Assembly (NCBI GenBank): GCA_030528155.1
Contig: JAUMZL010000016.1
Span: 1 to 54,003 of the forward strand
DNA from: Aerococcus sp.
Lineage (GTDB): Bacteria; Bacillota; Bacilli; Lactobacillales; Aerococcaceae
DNA: 54,003 nt
Direction: 5' to 3'
The translations under genes and the position numbers were made by a program. This document shows, in pieces, positions 17,059-26,044 of this stretch. Below the pieces are notes generated by a model that saw only the letters and a program-made list of their open reading frames with translations, was not told the origin of the DNA and searched no databases. Every line of letters begins with the position of its first letter. Position 1 is the first letter of the stretch.

Positions 17059-18303
17059 TTAAATGGCCCATTCCCCGTTTCTAAAGACTGGGACAACTTC
17101 GCCATCTTTGGTGATACCATCGATATTCATTTTATCCGAACCAACCATAAAGTCAACGTGAACATCAGAGACATTTACACCTTTTTTAAGGAGGGTTTCT
17201 TCATCGTCATCTTTTGTTCCGGCGACATTATGAGGGTAGGCGGCGCCGATCGCAATATGGCAGGAGGCATTTTCATCAAAGAGTGTTTGATAGAAGGTCA
17301 AATTGCTGTCGGAAATTGGAGAATGATGGGGCACTAAAGCGACTTCCCCTAAACCATGCGCACCTTTGTTGTTGTTCACCAAGTTTTGCATGATTTCCGC
17401 TCCTTGTTCCGCGGTAATGTCGGTGATTTGGCCATCGTGGCATTCCATGCGGATACCAATGATGGTTTCATTTTGATAAGCCAGCGGTTTGGTCGAAACA
17501 ATCACACCGTCAAGACGATTGGTATCTGGTGCGGTGAAGATTTCCTCGGTTGGCATATTGGCTACAAAAGGATCGCCAGCGGCACTCACGCTGTCACCAC
17601 CAGCCCAGATATGGTTTTTAGGTAATCCCACAGTGAAGTCGGTTCCTGGAGCTTGATAGTGCAGTTTATCGAATTGGAAATCATTCATTTGTTGCGCACG
17701 TTTTTTCAGGTTGGCCATGTGATCTTCCCAAGCTTTGATCGGGTCATCTTCATAGATACGGTTGGCTTGGAAGATAGCATCCCACAGTGCTTCCACACAT
17801 TTGTCTGGATCATCAGCGAGTTCTGGGAAGATGTGTTTAGCCCAGCCGTAACTGGAAGCGGCGGCAACATTCCATTTAATATCATTGCGCATGGTGGCGT
17901 TCATCACGAGTTTGCGTGCCAAGATCGTTGCTTTTTGCGCTTTTTGCAATTTATCGCGATCGGTTAATCCGCTCAATGAATCAGGGTCAGAGGAGAGGAC
18001 GGAGATACGGCAGATCTTCTGGTTTTCAATCAGGTCTTTGCGCCGCGCTTGTTCATATTCTGGATTTTCCGTCAATGTCTCTTCGCTTTCATAGTGGTAG
18101 CGGTTGCGAGCGAGTTCGTCATCACTCCAGGTGAAGTGAACGCGTTTTGCGCCCGCTTCGTAGGCTTCTTTTTGTAGGAGGCGAGCGAGTGGCAATTGAT
18201 CAACGGCAATGTAGATCATAACGTTATCGCCAGGTTTAATCTGTAACCCCATTTTAATGAGCAGGTGGGCATATTTGGCTAAATGTGTTTCAAAATTTTC
18301 CAT
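17059..18303 (-). CDS. pepS: Aminopeptidase PepS/AmpS (peptidase family M29)
   Basis: 414 residues, the usual M29 length. Family features: a PGDNVMIYIAVDQ start region, MECHDGQITDITAEQG, EVALVPHHSPIS and a C-terminal VDFMVGSDKMNIDGI segment that supplies metal ligands. It is a cytoplasmic metallo-aminopeptidase removing N-terminal residues from peptides. The ATG at 18303 follows GGAGG by 7 nt; an upstream in-frame start at 18381 overlaps the flavodoxin gene. It lies 44 nt behind the flavodoxin and probably shares its transcript. Confidence 0.92.
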   Translation of the reverse strand: MENFETHLAKYAHLLIKMGLQIKPGDNVMIYIAVDQLPLARLLQKEAYEAGAKRVHFTWSDDELARNRYHYESEETLTENPEYEQARRKDLIENQKICRISVLSSDPDSLSGLTDRDKLQKAQKATILARKLVMNATMRNDIKWNVAAASSYGWAKHIFPELADDPDKCVEALWDAIFQANRIYEDDPIKAWEDHMANLKKRAQQMNDFQFDKLHYQAPGTDFTVGLPKNHIWAGGDSVSAAGDPFVANMPTEEIFTAPDTNRLDGVIVSTKPLAYQNETIIGIRMECHDGQITDITAEQGAEIMQNLVNNNKGAHGLGEVALVPHHSPISDSNLTFYQTLFDENASCHIAIGAAYPHNVAGTKDDDEETLLKKGVNVSDVHVDFMVGSDKMNIDGITKDGEVVPVFRNGEWAI

Positions 18304-18347
18304 GAAAAAACCTCCATTAGCTATGTAAATACTGTTGATGATTTTAA

Positions 18348-18797
18348 CTATCCAATCATCGACTGAGCAACGGTAACGCATTGTTTGGCCAGGGCTTCCA
18401 ATGGGGCAATATCTTCGCGTTCTACTGCGAGTTCCACGGTCACAGGGTTGCCACCCGGTGTCGCGTTGGTTTTAAGGAACTGATCGTAGAAATCATACAC
18501 GGACTGGCAGTAGGCTTCATACTCATGGTCTCCAGAACCAAATGTCCCGAATACTTTACCGGTCAGATCGAGGTCATTGAGGTCCTCATAGAGATCCAAC
18601 ATCGGGTCAGGGATTTCTGCTCCATAGGTATACGTGCCTACCAGACAGATGTCGACATCGAGAAAATCTTCTCCGTAAACTTCCTGGGCTTCCAGCATTT
18701 CAACTTCAACGTCGAGCGCTTCTAGGGCACCAGTAATCACATCGGCGGCTTCCAGTGTATTCCCTGTCAAACTGGCATAGGCAACAATCGCTTTCAT
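18348..18797 (-). CDS. Flavodoxin
   Basis: 149 residues, typical for short-chain flavodoxins. The FMN-phosphate loop SLTGNT (residues 9-14) is followed by an acidic, electron-carrier-like surface and conserved GTYTYGAEIPD and FGSGDHEYEAYC loops that flank the isoalloxazine ring. It is a soluble one-electron carrier; its partners are not encoded nearby. AAGGAGTGA precedes the ATG. An extended -10 (TGATACAAT, minus strand, 18830-18838) is a likely promoter for this three-gene unit. Confidence 0.9.
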   Translation of the reverse strand: MKAIVAYASLTGNTLEAADVITGALEALDVEVEMLEAQEVYGEDFLDVDICLVGTYTYGAEIPDPMLDLYEDLNDLDLTGKVFGTFGSGDHEYEAYCQSVYDFYDQFLKTNATPGGNPVTVELAVEREDIAPLEALAKQCVTVAQSMIG

Positions 18798-18892
18798 GAT
18801 TCACTCCTTTACGCAAAATATTTACCTTCATTGTATCAAATTTACCATGAAGGCGCTATTTTCTTTTAATCACTTTTCAATGAACCGTTAAT

Positions 18893-18932
18893 AAAAAACA
18901 CTAAAATACTCCATGAACAAAATTCATGGAGT
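18893..18932 (-). terminator. Terminator after the second GntR gene
   Basis: ACTCCATGAA and TTCATGGAGT with a 5-nt loop; on the minus strand ATTTTAGTGTTTTTT follows. Confidence 0.75.
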
Positions 18933-18938
18933 TGATTT

Positions 18939-19637
18939 CTAGTTAGTAATGTATGGTGTATAGATGGCACCTTCGCTTTGCTCACCAGCTGGCAGACGTT
19001 TTTGCATGAAGCGGGCAAACATCTCCATCAGTGTTCGGGTATCGATAAAGCGGTTCTCTTTGAAGAGATAGGTAATATCGCTGAGATAGAGCGCCTCATA
19101 GGTGAGGTAATCTTGCTGAGCTCTACCAGGTTTTGTATCGATAACGGCGTTGGTCACAATCGTATAGCAACGCAACAATTGTTCAACGAGAAATTCTTGT
19201 TTTGTTTTAGCGAAGTATACCTCAAACAGGTCTTTTACGCGTTCATGGAATGTTTCCCAATCTTCCTGATCCAACGCTTGGCGGACTTCCTTCATGAGGT
19301 CATCAAGCGTGTTCAGATCTTTCTTCATTGAGGAGCGGTTTTTCTTCAAGCGATCGGTCAGGCGGTACCAAATGACAATGAAGTAAACCAAATAAAAGCC
19401 AGCGCCATCCTGTTCGTGCAGGTCGTCTTGGACGAAGTAGCCGCGGTAAGGTTTCACTTCTACAGCTTCTTCTTCGGCGAGCGTTGCCAAAGCAGCACGA
19501 ATTGGGCTACGGCTCATTTCGAGCTCATCGGAGATATTTGCTTCGATGATGTGGTGCCCGAGTTGCCAATTTCTTTGGATGATTTGATCCTTAATATAGA
19601 GATAGGCCACTTGCTCCAATTTCTGTTGTTTTCCCAA
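18939..19637 (-). CDS. GntR-family regulator, FCD-like C-terminal domain
   Basis: 232 residues from the TTG at 19637, which has GGGGGA a few bases upstream. The N-terminal winged helix-turn-helix (about 5-70) contains ISDELEMSRSPIRAALATL, the classic GntR recognition helix, ending in PYRGYFVQ. The rest is all-helical, as in FadR/FCD-type regulators that bind small organic acids. The frame is open to 19844, but the extra residues are not GntR-like and cover the promoter region. It is divergent from map. A partial palindrome at 19668-19684 (TGAC...GTCA) might be its operator. Target genes are unknown. Confidence 0.75.
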   Translation of the reverse strand: MGKQQKLEQVAYLYIKDQIIQRNWQLGHHIIEANISDELEMSRSPIRAALATLAEEEAVEVKPYRGYFVQDDLHEQDGAGFYLVYFIVIWYRLTDRLKKNRSSMKKDLNTLDDLMKEVRQALDQEDWETFHERVKDLFEVYFAKTKQEFLVEQLLRCYTIVTNAVIDTKPGRAQQDYLTYEALYLSDITYLFKENRFIDTRTLMEMFARFMQKRLPAGEQSEGAIYTPYITN

Positions 19638-20111
19638 AGTAGTTCCCCCACTTTCACCATAAATGAATGACCATATACCAGTCAGTAAAGAAGATGAAAA
19701 ATTTACTCTCATCAGAAATAGGCGTCCTATACTGACCAAGGGAGTCGTTGTTTTCTCAGTCGAAGACGCATTTTTCCGAAGAAAGCAAGACACATTCTCA
19801 GCATGTGTCACGCATGAGTATAAATAGTGTATCCGTAGAGCCACTTTTTAATATTTACTATATGAATTATACAGAATAAACATTAAAAATAAAAGTGGCG
19901 ATACCTAAGTGATAGGATCCTTAAAAAAAGTTAAAAGATGGTTCACAGATAAAATCCGTGTTATTACTCCATCTATTTATTGTATACTAGCACTAACAGA
20001 TTCTTCAAGACGGTAACTGAACCTCTTCAGAGAATTTTTTCTAGTTAGCGGTAAAATGTGACTAGAGAGTAAAAAAGGAAGAATAAAAATTAAATTGAAA
20101 GGACGACCATC

Positions 20112-20927
20112 GTGATCACATTAAAATCAAAACGTGAAATTGAAGGTATGGATAAGGCCGGGAGTATTTTGGCGCACATTCACGAAGAAATGCGTGACTT
20201 TATTCGTCCTGGTATTACTACCATGGATGTTAACGATCGGATGGAGGAACTCATTCGTGCTGCTGGTGCTAAGCCAGAGCAGATTGGATTTGAAGGGTAC
20301 CCTTATGCCACCTGCACCTCACCGAATGACGTTATTGCGCACGGATTCCCGGAGAAATCTTTTACGCTGAAAAACGGCGACCTGTTGTCCCTCGATACCG
20401 TGATCTCCATTGACGGCTACTTCGCAGATTCCTGTTGGAGTTATGAAGTGGGCGAAGTTTCTGATGAAGTCGATCGCCTGATGGATGTAACACTACGTTC
20501 CTTATATTTAGGCATCGAACAATGTGTCCCTGGCAAACGCATTGGGGACATTGGTCACGCAATTCAAACCTATGCGGAAGGTGAAGGCTACAGCGTCGTA
20601 CGTGAATTTGTCGGCCATGGCATTCAACCAACCATGCATGAAGAGCCAATGGTGCCACATTATGGGACAAAGGGCAGGGGATTGCGTTTGAAAGAAGGCA
20701 TGACGCTGACCGTTGAACCAATGATTAATACCGGCGATTGGCGAGCTAAGGTCGATGACAATGGCTGGACAGCGCGGACTGTTGATGGCTCGCTTAGTTG
20801 TCAGTTCGAGCATACCTTCGTGATTACATCAGGCAAACCAAAAATCTTGACCATGCAGAGCTTAGATAAACATAGTCAACGATTAAATCTCGACGAGTTT
20901 GCGATTGATTATAATTTCGATAATTAA
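20112..20927 (+). CDS. map: Methionine aminopeptidase type I
   Basis: 271 residues. All five metal ligands can be placed: Asp95, Asp106, His169 (VGHGIQ), Glu202 (TVEPM) and Glu233 (QFEHTF), with His77 as the substrate-side histidine. It removes the initiator methionine from new proteins. The start is GTG with AAAGGAC about 9 nt upstream. The 474-nt gap before it (19638-20111) holds a candidate TATACT (19983-19988) with a weak TTATTA -35, and a leader of about 120 nt with no gene. A C-terminal tail of about 30 residues extends past the core fold. Confidence 0.93.
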   Translation: MITLKSKREIEGMDKAGSILAHIHEEMRDFIRPGITTMDVNDRMEELIRAAGAKPEQIGFEGYPYATCTSPNDVIAHGFPEKSFTLKNGDLLSLDTVISIDGYFADSCWSYEVGEVSDEVDRLMDVTLRSLYLGIEQCVPGKRIGDIGHAIQTYAEGEGYSVVREFVGHGIQPTMHEEPMVPHYGTKGRGLRLKEGMTLTVEPMINTGDWRAKVDDNGWTARTVDGSLSCQFEHTFVITSGKPKILTMQSLDKHSQRLNLDEFAIDYNFDN

Positions 20928-21024
20928 TAGCGGTATCTAGCAGTAATAGAATGGACTGCTCAACTCAGTGTTTTATCGGGGGAATAAACGGAGTGGGTGA
21001 CCACAGGAATTTAGGGGGATTTTG

Positions 21025-22362
21025 ATGAATAAAGACGGCTATTCATCTCGCGATCAGGAGAAGAATACGCATCCTAAGCAAACGGCATCGTCCCATGCTT
21101 ACCGATCAGAGGATGAAAGAACATCGGCGCACCAACAAAGCGCCCGGCGCCAAAGACGCCACCATACACCACAGCGACACAGTAAGCGGCCTCGTGGCAA
21201 GAAAGGTCTCTTGCTCGGTCTCTTAGGCTTATTGGTTATTGGAGTTGTTGTTGCGGCAGGGTTAGTACTGACGAATGTGGTGAATTTTGGTAATGATATT
21301 TATCGTGATGCCGGTGCTGAGCGTTTGCGCGATGCCGATAAGCAATTGGCAGATAAAAAGCCCATTACGATCTTGATTGAAGGATTAGACTCGGGTGCCT
21401 TGTTCTATAAGAATAATACAGATTCACGCTCTGACGTGATCATGCTGATGGCGATTAATCCCGAAACGAAGAAATCAACCATTGTCAATATTCCCCGCGA
21501 TGTGTTAGCGCCGATGGGAATGAGCAATGATTTCGACAAGATTAACCATGCCTATATGAAAGGCGGCGTCAAGGAGAGCATCAACTCCTTGCAGCGTTTC
21601 CTCGATATTCCAATTGACTACTATGTGAATGTGAACATGGCAGCCTTTATCGATATTATCGATGGCATGGGTGGCATTGAATTGACGCCAACCATGACGT
21701 TCGAGCAGGATGGCGCGCAATTCGTTGAAGGCCAAACGGAAACCTTCAATGGGGAACAGGCCATGAATTATGTGCGCATGAGGAAACAGGATCCAGAAGG
21801 GGATGTGGGTCGCGGTCGTCGCCAACAGCAGGTTGTTCAAGCGGTGATTAATAAAGTCATGACCTGGGATACGATTACTAACTATGATGAGATCCTCGAA
21901 AAACTGAAGGGAAATCTCTATACCAACTTTAGTGTTTCCGACATGTATCAGTTGCAAAGCCAATACTTATCATCCATTAAGTCACCGGAACATGTGATTA
22001 TTGATAACTTTGAAAATCTCAATTTAACCTTTGGATACTACATGCATCTGCCGGAATCTGAACGCTTGCGGGTGTCTAACCTGCTGCGCAAGCAATTGGG
22101 AATGCCAGACTCCCAATCAGCGGTGATTTATCCTGCTAGCTACGGTGTGGTTAATGATGGCTATGTGACGACGCTCGACAATAATGGTGACGGCGTCATT
22201 ACCGATGAAGATATGCTTGTCGAATCGGGTGTCTATACGCTGGAAGATTTGAAGGCCCGTTATGCGAAAGTTGGGGCAGTGCTTGATTTGACCTGGCGCA
22301 AGGGAGAAGTTGATAGTTCCGCCACTTCTTCGGCGCTGGAATCAAGCCAAGCGATTCAGTAA
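21025..22362 (+). CDS. LytR-CpsA-Psr (LCP) family cell-wall ligase
   Basis: 445 residues. A long basic, His/Arg-rich cytoplasmic N-terminus (1-59) is followed by one membrane helix (about 60-83) and an outside LCP domain (about 110-320) with SRSDVIMLMAINP, VNIPRDV and a GRGRRQQQVVQAV helix; the arginines bind the polyprenyl pyrophosphate. LCP enzymes attach teichoic acids or polysaccharide to peptidoglycan. Unusually, the C-terminal part contains an EF-hand-like loop, DNNGDGVITDED (385-396). A Ser/Ala-rich tail ends the protein. AGGGGG precedes ATG; a TTG one codon earlier is less likely. Confidence 0.9.
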   Translation: MNKDGYSSRDQEKNTHPKQTASSHAYRSEDERTSAHQQSARRQRRHHTPQRHSKRPRGKKGLLLGLLGLLVIGVVVAAGLVLTNVVNFGNDIYRDAGAERLRDADKQLADKKPITILIEGLDSGALFYKNNTDSRSDVIMLMAINPETKKSTIVNIPRDVLAPMGMSNDFDKINHAYMKGGVKESINSLQRFLDIPIDYYVNVNMAAFIDIIDGMGGIELTPTMTFEQDGAQFVEGQTETFNGEQAMNYVRMRKQDPEGDVGRGRRQQQVVQAVINKVMTWDTITNYDEILEKLKGNLYTNFSVSDMYQLQSQYLSSIKSPEHVIIDNFENLNLTFGYYMHLPESERLRVSNLLRKQLGMPDSQSAVIYPASYGVVNDGYVTTLDNNGDGVITDEDMLVESGVYTLEDLKARYAKVGAVLDLTWRKGEVDSSATSSALESSQAIQ

Positions 22363-22374
22363 AAGAATGGAACG

Positions 22375-22409
22375 ATTGGCAGCAGTGCGCGGGCAGGCTG
22401 CCAATTTTT
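22375..22409 (+). terminator. LCP gene terminator
   Basis: ATTGGCAGC and GCTGCCAAT with a 13-nt loop and five T. Confidence 0.8.
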
Positions 22410-22438
22410 GCTTTAGTTACTAGAAAGGAAAGACCTCA

Positions 22439-22933
22439 ATGGGAACAAAAGCCTTATATGCCGGGAGTTTTGATCCGCTCACACTGGGACATGTTGATAT
22501 TATCGAACGGGCGAGTCGCCTATTTGAAGGGGTGTATGTTGCCGTTGCTGTCAATACGACCAAAACACCATTGTTCAGTGATGAAGAGAAAGTGCAATTA
22601 CTGCATGACTCATTAGCTCATTTGGATAATATCACTATTGTACGTTTAGAACCGGGACGGTTGACCATCGATTTAGCACATGATCTATCATGCCAGGTGC
22701 TACTGCGAGGATGCCGCAACCCACAGGACTATGAGTATGAAACAAGCATTGCCATGATGAATAAGTTACAGGATCGAGCCATTGAAACGGTATTATTAAT
22801 GTCTGATGAAAAATACCGTTTTGTGTCTTCCAGCATCGTCAAAGAAACGGCGCGCTTTGGAGGCAATGTTTCGGCTGTGGTGCCAAAGCCAGTCAATCAA
22901 GCCTTAAAAGAAAAATTTCAGTACAGCGATTAA
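22439..22933 (+). CDS. coaD: Phosphopantetheine adenylyltransferase
   Basis: 164 residues, standard CoaD length. Nucleotidyltransferase motif GSFDPLTLGH (9-18) with both active-site residues, and a C-terminal FVSSSIVKE segment equal to the ISSTxxR loop. It joins AMP to 4'-phosphopantetheine in coenzyme A synthesis. AAAGGAA precedes the ATG. Its usual neighbour rsmD is absent upstream; here it sits between an LCP gene and guaC. Confidence 0.95.
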   Translation: MGTKALYAGSFDPLTLGHVDIIERASRLFEGVYVAVAVNTTKTPLFSDEEKVQLLHDSLAHLDNITIVRLEPGRLTIDLAHDLSCQVLLRGCRNPQDYEYETSIAMMNKLQDRAIETVLLMSDEKYRFVSSSIVKETARFGGNVSAVVPKPVNQALKEKFQYSD

Positions 22934-22948
22934 TAATGAAACTCATAA

Positions 22949-23023
22949 CAGAAAAAGTGGTGAGAACGCACAGATGCGACAATAAGTCGATCGGTGGGAT
23001 GAGCACATTTTTTCTGTTTTTTT
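22949..23023 (+). terminator. Possible long imperfect terminator after coaD
   Basis: CAGAAAAAGTG (from 22949) can pair with CACATTTTTTCTG (to 23016) with one bulge, and a seven-T run follows. The loop is long, so confidence is low. The rest of the 22934-23282 gap holds a 20-codon ORF and the guaC promoter. Confidence 0.35.
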
Positions 23024-23180
23024 GCGGGGGGAAGCAATAAAATGAACTCACGAATGGAATCGGTACATGATGGATTGCGGGAAAAAGTGATGAAAACTGA
23101 ATAGCTATATGACTGGTAGTAAAACGATTAACCTTGTTTAGCTTTTAAAGCTTGCTCATATGGAGGTGGGGCGGATTTGA

Positions 23181-23209
23181 TTGCTTTTATGGCTAAAACC
23201 CGATACAAT
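23181..23209 (+). promoter_or_regulatory. guaC promoter
   Basis: TTGCTT (23181-23186), 17-nt spacer, TACAAT (23204-23209), 74 nt before the guaC start. No PurBox is seen here. Confidence 0.5.
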
Positions 23210-23282
23210 AGGCGGCGGTGTCAATAGGGCGCCGATTATTGTGTTTGAAGCAATTAACTATTTATAACGAGGAGCAATCAGC

Positions 23283-24260
23283 ATGGAAACCTTTGATTAT
23301 GAACAAGTCCAGTTAATTCCTGCAAAATGCGTGGTGCGCAGTCGGAGTGAATGTGATACGGCTATCACCTTGGGAGGGCGAACCTTCAAAATCCCCGTTG
23401 TGCCTGCTAACATGCAGACGGTCTTGAATGAATCGCTCGCAGAGAAATTAGCCGAAAATGGGTATTTCTACATCATGCATCGTTTTCAACCAGAAAATCG
23501 ATTACCATTTGTACGGCGCATGAATCAAAAGGGCCTCTACGCTTCCATCAGTGTGGGCGTAAAGGAGGAAGAGTATGAGTTCTTGCGGGAATTGCGTGAC
23601 TCTGGCGAAAAGGTGGATTATATCACCATCGACATCGCTCACGGGCATGCGCAGACGGTCATTGACATGATCAAATTTATTAAACGTGAATTACCAGATG
23701 CTTTCGTCATCGCAGGCAACATTGCGACACCAGAAGCTGTGCGCGAGCTAGAAAATGCCGGTGCTGATGCGACCAAAGTCGGCGTGGGACCAGGACGGGT
23801 CTGCATCACAAAAATCAAGACGGGATTTGGAACTGCCGGCTGGCAATTATCAGCCATCCGCCTTTGTGCCAAAGCTGCACGTAAACCAATCATTGCGGAC
23901 GGAGGGATTCGTACCCACGGCGATATTGCCAAGAGCATTCGCTTCGGCGCTGATATGGTGATGGTGGGTTCACTATTGGCAGCTCATAGCGAATCTCCGG
24001 GAGAAGAAGTGGTTCAAAATGGGGTACCTTACAAAGAATATTTTGGATCAGCGAGCCAATTCCAAAAAGGTGAATATAAGAATGTTGAAGGAAAGAAAAT
24101 CTTGATTGAAAGTCGCGGGAGCGTCTTTAATACCTTAGAAGAAATGCAGCAAGACCTGCAATCCAGCATCTCTTACGCTGGAGGACGCGATCTTGGAGCT
24201 TTGCGGACAGTAGACTATGTGGTTGTGCCAACCATCTACAATGGAGACCGCAGCTATTAA
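23283..24260 (+). CDS. guaC: GMP reductase
   Basis: 325 residues, matching Gram-positive GuaC. IMPDH/GMPR fold with the catalytic Cys174 in [13 protein letters not shown], a [21 protein letters not shown] phosphate-binding stretch (cited as separate motifs DGGIRTHGD and GADMVMVG) and no CBS domains, which separates it from IMP dehydrogenase. It reduces GMP to IMP with release of ammonia, feeding purine interconversion. GAGGAGCAATCAGC precedes ATG. A strong terminator follows. It is not part of the pur operon and has its own promoter. Confidence 0.94.
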   Translation: METFDYEQVQLIPAKCVVRSRSECDTAITLGGRTFKIPVVPANMQTVLNESLAEKLAENGYFYIMHRFQPENRLPFVRRMNQKGLYASISVGVKEEEYEFLRELRDSGEKVDYITIDIAHGHAQTVIDMIKFIKRELPDAFVIAGNIATPEAVRELENAGADATKVGVGPGRVCITKIKTGFGTAGWQLSAIRLCAKAARKPIIADGGIRTHGDIAKSIRFGADMVMVGSLLAAHSESPGEEVVQNGVPYKEYFGSASQFQKGEYKNVEGKKILIESRGSVFNTLEEMQQDLQSSISYAGGRDLGALRTVDYVVVPTIYNGDRSY

Positions 24261-24282
24261 TATAGAATAGAAATAATCACTG

Positions 24283-24331
24283 AGAGATTAGATTGCGACT
24301 CATTATTTGCGGTCTAATCTCTTTTATTTTT
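24283..24331 (+). terminator. guaC terminator
   Basis: AGAGATTAGA and TCTAATCTCT around a 20-nt loop, then TTTTATTTTT. Confidence 0.85.
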
Positions 24332-24390
24332 CGTTAAAAATGAAGAATCTCTATTTATTCGCTCGATCGCTAAAAAGCTCGTTCACATTT

Positions 24391-24399
24391 TGATATAAT
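24391..24399 (+). promoter_or_regulatory. Extended -10 promoter of the degV-cps unit
   Basis: TGATATAAT is a consensus extended -10 (TGN plus TATAAT), 158 nt before degV. No strong -35 is present. Confidence 0.55.
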
Positions 24400-24467
24400 A
24401 GACGTAATTTCGTATGCTTATCGTCATTGGTATGGAGTTTGGACAAAACGACAACGGGTGGATGAAG

Positions 24468-24525
24468 GAGAGAGGGATTCCATCTGATAAGGATATGAAA
24501 ATTTCAAGTAAACTACGACTCTCTC
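24468..24525 (+). other. Hairpin in the degV leader
   Basis: GAGAGAG (24468-24474) can pair with CTCTCTC (24519-24525) in the 5' leader, about 30 nt before the degV start. No known riboswitch was recognised. Confidence 0.3.
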
Positions 24526-24556
24526 ATTAAATTTAATTAGGGAAAGGAAGAATTTT

Positions 24557-25462
24557 ATGAAAGCGGCCATTCTTACTGATGGAACATTTGCGCTCCCTGA
24601 CACTTTAACGAACCGCAATGATATTTTTGAATTTAAATTGCTGATTTCCTTTGCAGATGGGGAAACTTTAGAAGGTCAATATGATACGGATGAGATGGAG
24701 AAATTCTACCATCGTTTGGAACAGAGTAAGGAACTTCCTAAGACATCTCAAGTGCGTCCGGCAGAACTTTATCAGTTATTCGATCGTATGGTTGCAGAAG
24801 GATTTGACACCTTGTTCGTGCTAGCTATTCCAAGTGGCTTGAGCGGGACTGCTCAGACCATTCAAGGGGTTGCGCGCGAATATGAGGATCGAATTCAAAC
24901 CCACCTGCTCAGTCATCGCTCGATTGCTAGCACTATCGTTCCACTAGTGGCGCTAACCGCTCAGTACATTGATGAAGGGCGCGACATTCATTCTATTATC
25001 GAACGCGTGCGCTGGGTGGATCAACACCAAGCAGCTTGGGCTTCGGTAGCTAGTTTAGATAGCTTAGTCAAGAGTGGTCGTGCGAGCCGCTTTAGTGGGT
25101 TCTTAGGAAATCTGTTCCACGTGATCCCAATTATCAAGAGTGCCTTAGATGGGGGATTGGAGCTATCAGAAAAAACACGTACCCAAAAACAAGCTTATAA
25201 TAAGATTGTGGCAGCGATGGTTGAAGATGCCAAGCGTTATCCTGGATCAGTAGCTTTTCAGATTATGCATGCGGATAATCGCGCCGATGCAGATAAAGTG
25301 AAAGCGATGCTCAATGAAGTCATGCCGGAAGCGCCAGTTGAAATTGTGTGGTTGAGCTCAGTCATTGGTGTTCATATCGGACCGGGATCCTTAGCATTCG
25401 GCTGTTTGCCGGGAGTGGATAATTACGACTTATTAAATGGTCAGGAACCGGACTCGAAATAG
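24557..25462 (+). CDS. DegV-family fatty acid-binding protein (FakB-like)
   Basis: 301 residues. DegV fold: N-terminal ILTDGTFALP nucleotide/phosphate-like loop, PKTSQVRPAEL with the conserved TSQ motif, IPSGLSGTAQT, and C-terminal VIGVHIGPGSLAFG with the HxGPG motif. Such proteins bind a fatty acid in a buried tunnel and present it to the kinase FakA for phospholipid synthesis. FakA is not in the window, so the assignment rests on the family. GGAAAGGAAG precedes ATG. It heads a close run of six genes ending at 28833. Confidence 0.88.
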   Translation: MKAAILTDGTFALPDTLTNRNDIFEFKLLISFADGETLEGQYDTDEMEKFYHRLEQSKELPKTSQVRPAELYQLFDRMVAEGFDTLFVLAIPSGLSGTAQTIQGVAREYEDRIQTHLLSHRSIASTIVPLVALTAQYIDEGRDIHSIIERVRWVDQHQAAWASVASLDSLVKSGRASRFSGFLGNLFHVIPIIKSALDGGLELSEKTRTQKQAYNKIVAAMVEDAKRYPGSVAFQIMHADNRADADKVKAMLNEVMPEAPVEIVWLSSVIGVHIGPGSLAFGCLPGVDNYDLLNGQEPDSK

Positions 25463-25519
25463 TGATTTTCCATTAGAGAAGATGGACATCAACAGCAAAG
25501 AAAAATAGGAGGATACAGC

Positions 25520-26020
25520 ATGCCTTTGGAACAACCAGCACACTTGCTAACAAGTTTGGTCTATCTCTTTCATGAAGATGATGTTTTGATGATGCTTCGC
25601 AACAAGAAGAAACAGGATGTCAATGAAGGGAAATGGGTAGGCGTCGGTGGCAAATTTGAAAATGAAGAGACCCCTCTGGAGTGTGCGTGTCGTGAAGTGA
25701 TGGAAGAAACGGGCTTAGTATTAACGGCGCCCACCTATCACGGGCTGGTGACTTTTATTTACCCGGACTATCCAACAACATACATGTTCTTATATTCTGG
25801 TCAGGTGGAGGAGACCACTCTTCTGGAGAATGATGAGGGATCGATGGCATGGATTGACAAGTCTGACATCTTTGCGCTCAATCTGTGGGAAGGGGACCGC
25901 TTTTTCCTGGAAGGATTATTAGCAGGTAAACAGGATATTGATATGAAGTTGCGCTATGATCAAGCAGGACAGCTGATTGAAGCGTTGGATGTTGCGACAG
26001 GGCGATCCTTGTTGCCGTAA
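25520..26020 (+). CDS. Nudix hydrolase (MutT-like)
   Basis: 166 residues with a complete Nudix box, GGKFENEETPLECACREV followed by MEETG (about 46-68), which coordinates Mg2+ for pyrophosphate hydrolysis. The WVGVGGK start and C-terminal layout resemble 8-oxo-dGTP diphosphatases of the MutT/YtkD type, but the substrate cannot be fixed. AGGAGG precedes ATG. It lies 57 nt behind degV and 24 nt before the CpsB-like gene. Confidence 0.88.
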   Translation: MPLEQPAHLLTSLVYLFHEDDVLMMLRNKKKQDVNEGKWVGVGGKFENEETPLECACREVMEETGLVLTAPTYHGLVTFIYPDYPTTYMFLYSGQVEETTLLENDEGSMAWIDKSDIFALNLWEGDRFFLEGLLAGKQDIDMKLRYDQAGQLIEALDVATGRSLLP

Positions 26021-26044
26021 TGATCTAAGGAGGGAGATGGACGA

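Noticed and set aside
23042-23104. 20-codon ORF with a GGGGGG-like upstream site before guaC
   Set aside because: Very short, no recognisable product; the purine-rich run may be accidental.
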